Assembly: GCA_019637225.1 (NCBI GenBank)
Contig: JAHBWC010000011.1
Coordinates: 72,501-136,500 of the forward strand
From: Labilithrix sp.
GTDB taxonomy: Bacteria; Myxococcota_A; Polyangia; Polyangiales; Polyangiaceae
Reading direction: 5' to 3'
Length of the DNA: 64,000 bases
Numbering within the stretch: position 1 is the stretch's first letter; each line of letters begins with the position of its first letter. The position numbers and the translations under genes are program-made. The notes beneath the pieces were generated by a model. That model did no database searches. It was given only the letters and a program-made list of their open reading frames with translations, and was not told where the DNA came from. Positions 26,184-34,450 of this stretch are shown piece by piece.

Positions 26184-27518
26184 GTGCTCCTCGTGCGTCA
26201 ACCGCGGGGCGTGGCCGGTGTCCTGTCTCTCCTCTCTGCCGCCGCGCTCTTCGCGTGCGGCGAGGCGCGCGTGCCGGGCCCGGCCGCTTCGCCGCGCGCG
26301 GCCCTCCGGAGGCCCGAGCCCGTCCGCACGCGCGCCGCGCGGATGACGCCGGTGGTGACGGCACCGCCGCCGAAGGCGACGACGACGGCACCGCGCGCGG
26401 TCGAAGCCGACGAGCACTGGTACTTCGAGGCGCTCTCTTCCGACGGCCGTCGGGCGTTGCTTCGACAGCTCGATCCGCAGAGCCGCGCGACGTTCCACAT
26501 CCGCGTCGTCGACGTCGACAGCGGCCGGACGCTCGAGGAGACCGTGCTCCCCGAGCTCGCGAAGATCCCGGCGTCGACCATCGGCGGCAAGCCGACGGAG
26601 CTCGCGGAGCTCGAGTGGATGCTCGCGTCGCCCGCGTTCGGCCGCGACATCATCAAGGGCTCGCACCTCGCGGGGAGCTTCCCGTTCGGCGCGTGCGGCA
26701 GGCTCGCGGCCGCGCACGGCGGCAGCGCGATCTCGTTCGACGCCGGCGACTGGCTCTACATGGCCGACGACACCGGGCGCGTCCGTCGCCGCCTCGTCGA
26801 GGAAGCGGCCTACGATCCGCGCTTCACGCCCGATGGAAAGCACCTCTTCTTCCGCCGATCCACCGGCACGGCCGACGTCCTCGCCAAGTACGAGCTCTAC
26901 GTCGTCCCGTCCGATCTGTCGGCGCCGCCGCGCGCGATCGCCGGATCGGCCGGCATGCGCGATCGCTTCGTCGCCCATCCCGACGGCCAGACCGCGTTCG
27001 CCGTGGCCTCGCAGTCGCGCGGGCCGGCGCCCCTGCCGCGCGCGCGCGGCGACGAAGCGCGACGCGCGGCAGACACCTGCGTCGTCTCGCTCGGGCTCCG
27101 CCCGCCGTTCGCGACGAAGAGGCTCGCCTGCCTCGACGGCGCCGAGCAGCTCGTCGAGTCGGTCATCTCGCCGAAGGGCAAGTGGGCCGCGCTGTCGACG
27201 AAGAAGAAGACCGAGACGGCCGGTGAGCGCCGCGTGGAGTGGCGGCTCCGCGTCGTGTCGCTCACGAGCGGCAAGGTCGTGCGTGACGAGCCCGAGCCGC
27301 CGGGGCTCGCCGTCCGAGCGATCAGCGACGCGGGCGTCCTCGTGCAGAGCGGCGCAGGCGGGATCGTCGTCACCGACGTGCCCCAAAAGACGTCGCGCGC
27401 GATCGACCGCCCGATCGACCTCGGCTACCGCGGCTTCTTCCGCAACGACGCCGACCTCGTCTACGTTCGCGGCGGAGCGGTCAGCGTCCTCGACGTGTCG
27501 AAGGACGCGAGCGAGTAG
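26184..27518 (+). CDS. Lipoprotein with PD40/WD40-like propeller
   Basis: The 444-residue product starts at GTG 26184 and has a lipoprotein signal (VLSLLSAAALFACGEA, Cys ~25). After a Pro/Ala-rich spacer, the mature part from residue ~75 has repeated strands typical of a propeller: YFEALSSDGRRALLRQLD, YDPRFTPDGKHLFFRR, FVAHPDGQTAFAVAS, SVISPKGKWAALSTK. These look like PD40 (TolB-type) blades. It may bind protein or polysaccharide at the envelope; no catalytic site is seen. It is followed after 35 bases by a transporter gene. Confidence 0.75.
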   Translation: MLLVRQPRGVAGVLSLLSAAALFACGEARVPGPAASPRAALRRPEPVRTRAARMTPVVTAPPPKATTTAPRAVEADEHWYFEALSSDGRRALLRQLDPQSRATFHIRVVDVDSGRTLEETVLPELAKIPASTIGGKPTELAELEWMLASPAFGRDIIKGSHLAGSFPFGACGRLAAAHGGSAISFDAGDWLYMADDTGRVRRRLVEEAAYDPRFTPDGKHLFFRRSTGTADVLAKYELYVVPSDLSAPPRAIAGSAGMRDRFVAHPDGQTAFAVASQSRGPAPLPRARGDEARRAADTCVVSLGLRPPFATKRLACLDGAEQLVESVISPKGKWAALSTKKKTETAGERRVEWRLRVVSLTSGKVVRDEPEPPGLAVRAISDAGVLVQSGAGGIVVTDVPQKTSRAIDRPIDLGYRGFFRNDADLVYVRGGAVSVLDVSKDASE

Positions 27519-27540
27519 CGCGCGGCCCCGGCTTCGGGTC

Positions 27541-27546
27541 TATGCT
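27541..27546 (+). promoter_or_regulatory. -10-like TATGCT before the OPA-type transporter gene
   Basis: TATGCT ends seven bases before the ATG at 27554, the same spacing as in sdhC. A -35 box is not evident. It supports 27554 rather than 27542 as the start codon, because the earlier ATG lies inside the hexamer. Confidence 0.4.
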
Positions 27547-27553
27547 CGCCGCG

Positions 27554-29050
27554 ATGCCCGGCGAGGCGACGGCGACGGTCCCGCCGAGACGCGTCCTGCC
27601 CCTCCTGCTCGTCGGCTACGCGGCGTTCTACCTCTGCCGCGCGAACGTCGAGCCGGCGCTGAACCTGCTCGCGATCGACCACGGCTACGACAACGAACAG
27701 CTCGGGGTCGTCATGGCGATCGCGCTCGGCGCGTACGCCGTGGGCAAGCTCGTGCTCGGACCGCTCGCCGACCTCTGGGGCGGAAAGCGCATCCTCGTGC
27801 TCTCGCTCGTCGGGACCGCCTTCATCTCGCTCGCGATCGGGGCGTCGGATGCGCCGCGGCGCTTCGGTCCGGCCGCGGGCCTCGTGCTCGTCGGCGCGCT
27901 CGTCGTCGCGAACCGCTTCGTCCAGGCCGGCGGCTGGGGCGGCCTCGTCCACGTCGTCGGCGCGACCTACGACGCCTCGCGCCGCGGCACCATCATGGGG
28001 ATCTTGTCGACGAGCTACGACGTCGGCAACGTCCTCGCGCTCGTTCTGTCCGCCGCGATCGTCGAGGCCGGCGCAGGTTGGCGCGCGCTCTTCGTCGTCA
28101 ATCCGCTCATCGTCCTCGCGGTCGCGATCGTCGTGCGTCTCGCGCTGCCCGCGCCGCGACCGGAGAGCTCCCCACCGGCAGGCGCGCAGGCGACGGCGGA
28201 GGCGCGAAGCGCGGCGGACGACGCCGACGATGCGGACCGTGGCGCGATCGACGCCGACGTCCAAGCCGACGCTCACGCCAGCGCAGGGCCGGGAGGCCCG
28301 ATCGACCTTGGGCGACCCGTCGACCGCGAGCGAGACGTCGACCGCGAGCGAGACGTCGACCGCGAGCGAGACGTCGATCGCGGGCGCCTCGCCGCCATCG
28401 CCCTCCGGCTCGCGCGGCAGCCGGCGTTCTGGTTCGCGACCGCCCTCTCCTTCCTCCTCACGTTCGTCCGCGCGGGCTTCATGACGTGGACGCCGCGCTT
28501 CCTCTACGAGGTGAGCGTCGCGGCGAACGTGCCCTCCGCGACGTCGAGCTCGATCGCGAAGAGCGCCTTCTTCGGGATCGCCGGGATCATCGGCTCCGTC
28601 GTGACGGGCCGCATCTCCGATCGCCTCGGCCCCGGCCGCCGCGCGCCCGTGATGACGACGTCGCTCGCGCTGCTCGTCGCCTGCACGCTCGCGCTCGCGC
28701 ACGCTGGCGTGAGCTCGCCGCTCGTCGCAACGGCGGGCGTCGCCTCGTGCGGCCTCTTCCTGCTCGGGCCGTACTCGCTGCTCGCAGGCGCGGTGTCGCT
28801 CGACGTCGCGACCCCGTCGGGCACGGACGGAAAGGGCGGCGCCGCGACGGCCGCGGGCTTCATCGACGCCGTCGGCTACGTCGGCGCGAGCCTCGCCGCG
28901 CTCGTCCTCGGGAGCGTCTCGAAGCGCGCCGGCTGGACGGCCGCCTTCGACGTCGTCGCCGGCGTCACGTTCCTGGCCTTGCTCCTCGCATGGACCTGGA
29001 GCGCGCGGGAGCGCTCGGCCTCCAAGCGTGAGCCCGCGGCATCGACATAG
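27554..29050 (+). CDS. MFS transporter of the organophosphate:phosphate antiporter type
   Basis: The 498-residue product has 12 predicted membrane helices in two sets of six. Helix 1 carries FYLCRANVEPALN, resembling the FYxxRxN motif of GlpT/UhpT-type organophosphate antiporters. The loop after helix 2 has the MFS signature LGPLADLWGGKR, and the second half repeats it (TGRISDRLGPGRR). The substrate is probably a phosphorylated organic compound, by family analogy. The cytoplasmic loop between helices 6 and 7 (~195-285) is unusually long and charged, with three RDVDRE repeats. The upstream gene is a lipoprotein and the downstream gene is sdhB; no functional link is seen. Confidence 0.82.
   Translation: MPGEATATVPPRRVLPLLLVGYAAFYLCRANVEPALNLLAIDHGYDNEQLGVVMAIALGAYAVGKLVLGPLADLWGGKRILVLSLVGTAFISLAIGASDAPRRFGPAAGLVLVGALVVANRFVQAGGWGGLVHVVGATYDASRRGTIMGILSTSYDVGNVLALVLSAAIVEAGAGWRALFVVNPLIVLAVAIVVRLALPAPRPESSPPAGAQATAEARSAADDADDADRGAIDADVQADAHASAGPGGPIDLGRPVDRERDVDRERDVDRERDVDRGRLAAIALRLARQPAFWFATALSFLLTFVRAGFMTWTPRFLYEVSVAANVPSATSSSIAKSAFFGIAGIIGSVVTGRISDRLGPGRRAPVMTTSLALLVACTLALAHAGVSSPLVATAGVASCGLFLLGPYSLLAGAVSLDVATPSGTDGKGGAATAAGFIDAVGYVGASLAALVLGSVSKRAGWTAAFDVVAGVTFLALLLAWTWSARERSASKREPAAST
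28319..28384 (+). repeat. 18-bp in-frame tandem repeat in the transporter loop
   Basis: Three identical 18-base units (28319-28336, 28337-28354, 28355-28372) and a diverged partial copy encode VDRERD hexapeptides in the central cytoplasmic loop. Confidence 0.9.
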
Positions 29051-29069
29051 CACGAAGCGCCTTGGGAGC

Positions 29070-29098
29070 TTGTCGAAGTGTGCGGCTTTCACCACAAT
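29070..29098 (+). promoter_or_regulatory. Candidate sdhB promoter
   Basis: TTGTCG (29070-29075) and CACAAT (29093-29098) are 17 bases apart, each matching the sigma-70 consensus at four positions. Transcription would start near 29105, giving a leader of about six bases before the ATG at 29111. This would let sdhB be read apart from sdhCA. Confidence 0.42.
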
Positions 29099-29110
29099 GT
29101 TGGCCAGCCA

Positions 29111-29878
29111 ATGCCCGACCCGCGCACCGTAAAGCTCAAGATCCTGCGCCAGGACGGCCCGACCGACACCAGCTCGCGCCGCTGGGAAGAGTTCGACGTG
29201 CCGTGGCACCCGCAGATGAACGTCATCAGCGCGCTCATGGAGATCCAGAAGGCTCCCGTGACCGCCGGGGGCAAAACGGTCGCGCCCGTGGTCTGGGACT
29301 CCTGCTGCCTCGAAGAGGTGTGCGGCGCCTGCACGATGATCGTGAACGGCAAGGTCCGGCAGGCGTGCTCGGCCCTCGTCGACAAGGTCAGCCCGGACGG
29401 CGAGCCGATCACGATCGCGCCGATGACGAAGTTCCCGCTCATCCGGGACCTCATCGTCGATCGCTCGCGGATGTTCGAGGACCTCAAGAAGGTGAAGGCC
29501 TGGGTCCACCTCGACGGCTCGCACGAGCTCGGGCCCGGCCCGCGCCAGGCGCCGGCGAACCAGGAAGAGGCCTATCCCCTGTCGCGCTGCATGACGTGCG
29601 GCTGCTGCATGGAGGCGTGCCCCCAGGTCGGCGCGAGCTCGGACTTCATCGGGCCCGCGGCCATCAGCCAGGTGCGCCTCTTCAACCTCCACCCGAGCGG
29701 GAAGATGCACAAGAACGAGCGCCTCGAAGCGCTCATGGCGCCGGGCGGCATCGACGGGTGTGGAAAGGCGCAGAACTGCGTCGAGGTGTGCCCGAAGGAA
29801 ATCCCGCTCGTCGACTCGATCGCGGACGTCTCGCGGCAGACGACGAAGCACATGCTGTTCGGCTGGCTCCTCAAGTAG
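29111..29878 (+). CDS. sdhB: Succinate dehydrogenase iron-sulfur subunit
   Basis: SdhB carries electrons from FAD to the membrane anchor through three Fe-S clusters. The 255-residue product has the [2Fe-2S] block CCLEEVCGACTM...QAC (~60-85). The later blocks CMTCGCCMEACP (~162) and CGKAQNCVEVCPKEIP (~218) hold the [4Fe-4S] and [3Fe-4S] clusters. I use ATG 29111; GTG 29078 would add 11 residues but overlaps the promoter candidate. Unusually, the gene lies 5.1 kb from sdhCA, with two opposite-strand genes and two same-strand genes between. Confidence 0.93.
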   Translation: MPDPRTVKLKILRQDGPTDTSSRRWEEFDVPWHPQMNVISALMEIQKAPVTAGGKTVAPVVWDSCCLEEVCGACTMIVNGKVRQACSALVDKVSPDGEPITIAPMTKFPLIRDLIVDRSRMFEDLKKVKAWVHLDGSHELGPGPRQAPANQEEAYPLSRCMTCGCCMEACPQVGASSDFIGPAAISQVRLFNLHPSGKMHKNERLEALMAPGGIDGCGKAQNCVEVCPKEIPLVDSIADVSRQTTKHMLFGWLLK

Positions 29879-29889
29879 CGCCGTCCTGA

Positions 29890-29895
29890 TAAGCT
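29890..29895 (+). promoter_or_regulatory. -10-like TAAGCT before the SCP-domain gene
   Basis: TAAGCT ends six bases before the GTG at 29902 and only 12 bases after the sdhB stop. If real, the mRNA would be leaderless; otherwise the gene is read through from sdhB. Confidence 0.33.
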
Positions 29896-29901
29896 CGAGG
29901 G

Positions 29902-30450
29902 GTGCGGGGCGTCCGGCATCTCGGCGGGTGGACGGCGGCGCTCGCATTCGCCCTCGCGTCGTGCGGGGACGATCCGGACGCGCTGAACGGAAACGGCACG
30001 TCGCGGCGGCGGAGCGGCGCGAGCTCGTCCGGCGCGTCCTCGGGAGCGTCCGGTACACCGGAGAGCGGCGACGTCGTGACCGGCACCGGCGAGAGCGCCA
30101 ACGAGCTCTGCTGGAGCACGATCAACGAGTACAGGAAGCGCGCGGGGCTGCCGCTCTACGAGCGATGGACCGAGGCCGAGGCGTGCTCCGACGGCGAGGC
30201 CAAGAGCGACGCGGAGACGAACCGCCCGCACGGGGCCTTCCCGCGCTGCGGGGAGCTCGCGCAGAACGAGTGCCCCGGAACGCCAGGGCCGCCGGAGGAG
30301 GGCATCCCCGGTTGCCTCGCGATGATGTGGGCCGAGGGCCCCGGCGGCGGCCACCACGACAACATGGCGAGCACGCAGTACACGAAGGCGGCGTGCGGCG
30401 TGTTCGTGACCTCGCGCGGCGCGATCTGGAGCGTGCAGAACTTCCGCTGA
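29902..30450 (+). CDS. CAP/SCP-domain lipoprotein
   Basis: The 182-residue product has a lipoprotein signal (GWTAALAFALASCGDD, Cys ~21), a Ser/Gly-rich spacer and a CAP (PR-1/SCP-like) domain from ~68. The domain starts with NELCWSTINEYRKRAGLPLYERW. It keeps an equivalent of the family's central His (RPHGAF) and ends with GGHHDNMAS and TKAACGVFVTSRG...SVQNFR. Cysteines pair well with the disulphides of this fold. Bacterial members are secreted and of mostly unknown function. Its GTG lies 23 bases after the sdhB stop. Confidence 0.82.
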   Translation: MRGVRHLGGWTAALAFALASCGDDPDALNGNGTSRRRSGASSSGASSGASGTPESGDVVTGTGESANELCWSTINEYRKRAGLPLYERWTEAEACSDGEAKSDAETNRPHGAFPRCGELAQNECPGTPGPPEEGIPGCLAMMWAEGPGGGHHDNMASTQYTKAACGVFVTSRGAIWSVQNFR

Positions 30451-30453
30451 TGG

Positions 30454-30459
30454 TATCGT
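30454..30459 (+). promoter_or_regulatory. -10-like TATCGT before the OM beta-barrel gene
   Basis: TATCGT ends seven bases before the ATG at 30467. It matches the leaderless pattern of sdhC but has no evident -35 box. Confidence 0.33.
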
Positions 30460-30466
30460 CGGCTCG

Positions 30467-31207
30467 ATGAGGAGAGCGGGCCGGAGACCAGCGCGTCGCT
30501 CGGCGCGCCACGCCGCTCTGACCACGGGCGCCGCGCTGCTCTTCTCGACGTCGCTCGCGACGGCCGACGAGGCGGCTCCGCCGGCCGGCGAGGCGCCGGT
30601 GACCGCCCAGGTCGACCTCACGAGGGACACGAAGCCCGCGGCGGCCGAGGAGCTCGCCCCGACCGAAGCGCCGCCCGCTGCGCCCTACAAGAAGACGCTC
30701 GTCCTCGACGCCACCGTCGGCGCGATCGGCTTCCTCGGCGAGTTCCGCAAGATCTCGCCCCCCGGCCCGTGGATGCACCTCCAGCTCGGCTACGAGCTGC
30801 TCAAGTGGCTCATGGTGTTCGGCGAGGGCGAGCTCGCCTTCACCGATACGTCGAACAGCCAGGCCCCGCCGAGGACGCGCGCGTTCCCGATGTTCGGCTT
30901 CGGCGGCGGCGCGCGCTTCACGCTGCGCTTCACCGATCGCTTCGGGGCCTACGCGCAGGGCAGCGTCGGGATGATGAAGGCCGACATCGCCACGAATGCG
31001 CTCGGGCTCCTCGGCTTCCGCGAGGCGGAGTCGCTCGGCGTCTACCTCGGCGGTCGACTCGGCGTGGAGTGGTACCAGGTCAATCGGCACTTCGCGCTCG
31101 GGCTGAATGCGGGGATCCGCACCGCGCAGGGCTTCGCGAAGCTCGGCGCCGGGACGGACTCGCCTCTGGCGCTCGATGGCGGCGCGGCGCTGCGGTACGC
31201 GTTCTGA
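30467..31207 (+). CDS. Outer-membrane beta-barrel protein
   Basis: The 246-residue product has a signal peptide with an Arg-rich start (to ~34, TSLATADEA) and a Pro/Ala/Glu spacer to ~75. About eight amphipathic strands then end in a C-terminal Phe (GGAALRYAF), typical of outer-membrane barrels inserted by BamA. Strands are visible as HLQLGYELLKWLMVFGEGELAF, FGFGGGARFTLRF, FGAYAQGSVGMM and SLGVYLGGRLGVEWY. It resembles OmpA-like eight-stranded barrels in size. No specific substrate is suggested. It lies 16 bases after the SCP-domain gene. Confidence 0.78.
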   Translation: MRRAGRRPARRSARHAALTTGAALLFSTSLATADEAAPPAGEAPVTAQVDLTRDTKPAAAEELAPTEAPPAAPYKKTLVLDATVGAIGFLGEFRKISPPGPWMHLQLGYELLKWLMVFGEGELAFTDTSNSQAPPRTRAFPMFGFGGGARFTLRFTDRFGAYAQGSVGMMKADIATNALGLLGFREAESLGVYLGGRLGVEWYQVNRHFALGLNAGIRTAQGFAKLGAGTDSPLALDGGAALRYAF

Positions 31208-31353
31208 CCGGTCCCCTGGACGGTCCGCTGACCACGCGAGGAAAGCTGGCCTCTCGCGAGCTGTGAGCGCACAATCAGGGTCGAAGCATACGCGTGGCGC
31301 GCGCGTGTGACTCGGCTGGGGATACCGAGCACGAAGCGCTCCGGAGGACGATC

Positions 31354-32022
31354 ATGCGACGTATCGCGTTGCTCGTGGTGGCAAGTGGTCTCGTGGGATG
31401 GGGTCTCGCTGGAGCGCTCGGAGGATGTGGCGGTGACGACGGCGCCGTCCCCGAAGCGACCGACGGCGCGACGACCGACGACGGGTCGAGCGGGTCGAGC
31501 GGCTCGAGTGGCTCGAGCGGGTCGAGCGGCTCGAGCGGGTCGAGCGGCTCGGACAGCGGCGAGCCGACCGACGCCGGCGACGGAGGCTCGAGCAGCGGAT
31601 CGGTCTCCTCGAACCCGAACAAGATCACCTGCGGCGCCGTCGAGTGCGACGCGGGCGGCTTCGGGCTGAACAACGCGAACCGCTGCTGCGTGCGCGACGG
31701 CGGCGCGACCGCGGCCTGCTCCACTGCCCAGGCGTGCTCCAACACCGACCTCGAGCTCGCCTGCGACGAGCCCTCCGACTGCCCGAGCTTCGGTCCGGGC
31801 GGAGGCTTCACGCAGCGGTGCTGCTTGCGCCTCGGCAACAACGGTCCGGGCAACGGCCCGAGGTCCGAGTGCAACAACCAGTGCGGGCAGAACGGCGGCA
31901 CGCAGCTCTGCAAGACGAACGCGGACTGCGGCGACGGCGGCATGAACCAGCCGACGTGCAGCGCGAAGAAGTGCGGCGACTACAACGTCCGCGTCTGCGG
32001 CACCCCAGCGGGCTGCCAGTAG
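31354..32022 (+). CDS. Cys-rich lipoprotein with Gly/Ser repeat spacer
   Basis: ATG 31354 is preceded by GGAGGA eight bases upstream, so I prefer it over an upstream GTG. The 222-residue product has a signal peptide (LVVASGLVGWGLAGALGGCGG), then a GSS-repeat spacer (~45-68). From ~90 on it has about 16 cysteines in spaced pairs (ITCGAVECDAGG, NRCCVRDGG, QRCCLRLG, CKTNADCGDGG). The arrangement suggests a disulphide-knotted extracellular domain on a flexible surface tether. No family is recognised, although similar lipoproteins are common in myxobacteria. Confidence 0.75.
   Translation: MRRIALLVVASGLVGWGLAGALGGCGGDDGAVPEATDGATTDDGSSGSSGSSGSSGSSGSSGSSGSDSGEPTDAGDGGSSSGSVSSNPNKITCGAVECDAGGFGLNNANRCCVRDGGATAACSTAQACSNTDLELACDEPSDCPSFGPGGGFTQRCCLRLGNNGPGNGPRSECNNQCGQNGGTQLCKTNADCGDGGMNQPTCSAKKCGDYNVRVCGTPAGCQ
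31485..31550 (+). repeat. 9-bp in-frame repeat coding for SGS/GSS
   Basis: About seven 9-base units of the type TCGAGCGGG/TCGAGCGGC code for a Ser/Gly spacer. Third-position exchanges alternate in a regular way, which suggests an older doubled unit. Confidence 0.85.
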
Positions 32023-32037
32023 CCCACGAGCGTGACA

Positions 32038-32063
32038 GGGCCGCGTGAGCGATCACGCGGCCC
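32038..32063 (+). terminator. Perfect 11-bp hairpin after the Cys-rich lipoprotein gene
   Basis: GGGCCGCGTGA and TCACGCGGCCC pair perfectly around a GCGA tetraloop, 15 bases after the stop at 32022. No U-tract follows, but in GC-rich genomes such stems often end transcription or protect the 3' end. The convergent beta-galactosidase gene ends at 32210. Confidence 0.7.
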
Positions 32064-32140
32064 GCGCGCTCCGTTGGTCTCGAGCGACCGCAGGCATCGC
32101 GCATCGCGCGCGCCGCCTCTCGTCTCGTCTCGTCTCCCAC

Positions 32141-32170
32141 GTGCCCGTGCCCGTGCCCGTGCCCGTGCCC
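32141..32170. repeat. Hexanucleotide (GTGCCC)5 in intergenic DNA
   Basis: Five exact GTGCCC units follow a short (CGTCT)3 run (32121-32135) between two convergent genes. It is a simple-sequence tract with no coding role seen. Confidence 0.85.
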
Positions 32171-32209
32171 GAATCTTCTCTTCACAGGCGTACGCGACGC
32201 CCCCGAGGT

Positions 32210-34450
32210 CTAGACTTCGACGGCAAAAATCCGCGCCGTGCGCGCGGGCACCTCAACGACGAACCCGCCCGCCGAAGCCTCGATGCGCCCCGGCTCCCGC
32301 GTATGCGGCAGCAGGTCCACGAGCGCGCGCACCCGAGGTCCGAGCCCGACGGTCGCGAGCACCGCCTCCGGCTCCGGGTTCATCACGAACGCCACGCGGG
32401 GCGTCCCCTCGTCGTCGTCGTGGATCGTGACGTAGACCGTCGGCGGATCGCACGGGAACGTCGGGAGATCGAGCTTCTCGACGAGACGCGCGACGAGTGC
32501 GTCGGCGCGCGCGGGATCCTCGAGCGGCTCGACCTCGAGGCCGCGCACGTCGTGCGGCCGCTCGAGGGCTCGCATCGAGCCGTCGCGCCGCGGAACGCTC
32601 GGGCCGATCGTGACGGCGACGCCGCGCGCCTGGGCGTCACGGAGCGTGTCGAGGACGTCGCGCTTCAGGCCGCCCGCGGTCGTGCAGACGATCCACGACG
32701 CGCCTTCGATCGACTCCGCGAGCGCCTCGCCGCCGGCGTACGCGAACGGCACGCCGCGCGCGAGGAGGGCCCGCTCGAAGGCCCGAACGAACGACTCGCC
32801 CGCGATCGGCGCCGCCGGAGCAAACGGCCTCGCGCCTTGCCCGTCGCCGTCGCTCGCGCCCTCGCCCGCGCTCTCGCCCTCGCCCTCGCCCTCGCCCGCA
32901 CCCGCGCCCGCGCCCGCACCCGCGCCCGCACCCGCGTCCTCGCTCTCGCCGCCGAGCCCGAGGTCATCCTCGAGGCAGCTCTCGAGCGGCCCCGCGCCGG
33001 TCACATTGAAAAGCGCCGGCGTCACCGGACCAAACGCGTGCGTCGCGCGTGAGAGGCGCCGGAGCGCGCGCGGGACGACAAGGCGAACCGGCGCGCGACG
33101 GTGGAGCGTGTTGAGCTTCACGCGGTCGAGCGCCTCGATCAGCGCGTGGTACGCGTCGGCGAGGCGACGCGGCAGCCCGTGCTCGTCGATCGGCGCGCCG
33201 ACCCAGCGATCCCGATCGACCGCCATGTAGAGGTTGAACCCGCGCAGGCCGTACGCGAGCGCCGCGATCAACGTGTAGAGCGAGTCCTGGTCGTCGAGCG
33301 GCGCGAAGAACGGCGGGAACCCGGCGCCCACCTCGGCGCCGTACGCCGGGACGCGGACGCCCTCGCAGCGCACGGCGAGCTCGCCGGTGCGCCGGAGGAT
33401 GGCCATGTGATGCTTCGGGTTCGCGGGGTGGTAGTAGTCGAGGCCGACGAGGTCGACGACGCGCGCGATGCGTCCGGGGTTCAGCGCCGTCGCGGCCTCG
33501 CCGAGCGGGAGGTTGTGCATCGTCGGCACCGACGCGCAGCCCGCGTTCTCGAGCGCCTTGGCGAAGCGCGCCATCGCCTCGACGAGCAGGTGCTCGTGGA
33601 ACTCCATCCAGTCCATGTGGCGCGGGAGCTCGTCGGCGGTCCTCGCGTCGAAGCGCTGCGGCGGCGCCGCGACGGCGAACGTGAGGTTCGCCTCGTTCCA
33701 CGCGTCGCGGAGCGCCTTCGCGCTCGAGTACTTCTCACGCAAGAACGAGCGGAAGAGCCGGACGGCGTCGGGGTGGTAGTCCTGATCGTACGGGCCGTCG
33801 CGGAAGTAGAGCGCGCCCTCGTTGTCGATCTGCCACATGACGATCGGCCCGTTCGGGTACTGGAGCGGCGCGAGCACGCGGCCGACCGCCTCGAACCACA
33901 GCGCGGCCTCGTCGTGGAACGCGTCGCTCGCGTAGCTCGGGACCGGGAACGCCGTCGGGACGATCGGCAGGATGACCGGATTGTCGCGCGGCGTCCGCGC
34001 CTGGCACTCGCGGTCCCAGACGACGCGCTCGGGGAGCCCGAAGTACGTGAGCTCCGCGTTGATGTGCGGTCCGGGCCGCGCGACGACGTAGAGGCCTCGC
34101 TCGTCGCACAGGCGGAGGAAGCGCGCGACGTCGAGCCGGGCGAAGCTCTCGCCGAAGTCGAACGTCCCCTGCGCGACCTCGTGGACGCCCCACGGGATGT
34201 ACGTGTCGACGACACGGAGGCCCATCGCCTTCATCGCGTCGAGGCACGGTCCCCAGTGCTCGGGCGCGTGCCGCCAGTAGTGCATCGCGCCCGCCCAGAG
34301 CGGCAGGACCTCGCCCTCCGCTCCGCCCTCGCGACCGAGCAGCATCAGCCCGTGCGGATGGACCTCGACGGTGCGCGGCGGCGGCGCGTCCGATCCACGC
34401 GGACGGCGGTGCGCGTGCTCGCTCGGCGGCTGGCGAGACGCGCTCGTCAT
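32210..34450 (-). CDS. Glycoside hydrolase family 35 beta-galactosidase
   Basis: GH35 enzymes release terminal beta-galactose. The 746-residue product starts at ATG 34450. Its barrel has the family block VDTYIPWGVHEVAQGTFDFG (~90-110), the acid/base region WQIDNEGALYF (Glu ~203) and the nucleophile region YGAEVGAGFPPFF (Glu ~360). No signal peptide is seen, so the enzyme is probably cytoplasmic. A Gly/Ala/Glu low-complexity linker (~500-540) separates the barrel from C-terminal domains. Start and stop overlap with the upstream kinase (TGATG), so the pair is translationally coupled. An open frame continues upstream to 36505, but it runs antisense through rsmG and the next gene. Confidence 0.88.
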   Translation of the reverse strand: MTSASRQPPSEHAHRRPRGSDAPPPRTVEVHPHGLMLLGREGGAEGEVLPLWAGAMHYWRHAPEHWGPCLDAMKAMGLRVVDTYIPWGVHEVAQGTFDFGESFARLDVARFLRLCDERGLYVVARPGPHINAELTYFGLPERVVWDRECQARTPRDNPVILPIVPTAFPVPSYASDAFHDEAALWFEAVGRVLAPLQYPNGPIVMWQIDNEGALYFRDGPYDQDYHPDAVRLFRSFLREKYSSAKALRDAWNEANLTFAVAAPPQRFDARTADELPRHMDWMEFHEHLLVEAMARFAKALENAGCASVPTMHNLPLGEAATALNPGRIARVVDLVGLDYYHPANPKHHMAILRRTGELAVRCEGVRVPAYGAEVGAGFPPFFAPLDDQDSLYTLIAALAYGLRGFNLYMAVDRDRWVGAPIDEHGLPRRLADAYHALIEALDRVKLNTLHRRAPVRLVVPRALRRLSRATHAFGPVTPALFNVTGAGPLESCLEDDLGLGGESEDAGAGAGAGAGAGAGEGEGEGESAGEGASDGDGQGARPFAPAAPIAGESFVRAFERALLARGVPFAYAGGEALAESIEGASWIVCTTAGGLKRDVLDTLRDAQARGVAVTIGPSVPRRDGSMRALERPHDVRGLEVEPLEDPARADALVARLVEKLDLPTFPCDPPTVYVTIHDDDEGTPRVAFVMNPEPEAVLATVGLGPRVRALVDLLPHTREPGRIEASAGGFVVEVPARTARIFAVEV
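32848..32950 (-). repeat. Low-complexity Gly/Ala/Glu-coding tract in the GH35 gene
   Basis: Hexamers of the type GCGGGC/GAGGGC are repeated about 15 times and encode AGAG and GEGE runs within the GH35 linker. Confidence 0.8.

Noticed and set aside
29902-31207. Possible extension of an sdh operon to include the SCP lipoprotein and OM barrel as Sdh subunits
   Set aside because: Neither protein has haem- or quinone-binding helices. They only lie close to sdhB.
32121-32170. CGTCT and GTGCCC repeats considered as a CRISPR or attachment site
   Set aside because: The units are 5-6 bases with no spacers, so they are simple-sequence repeats.
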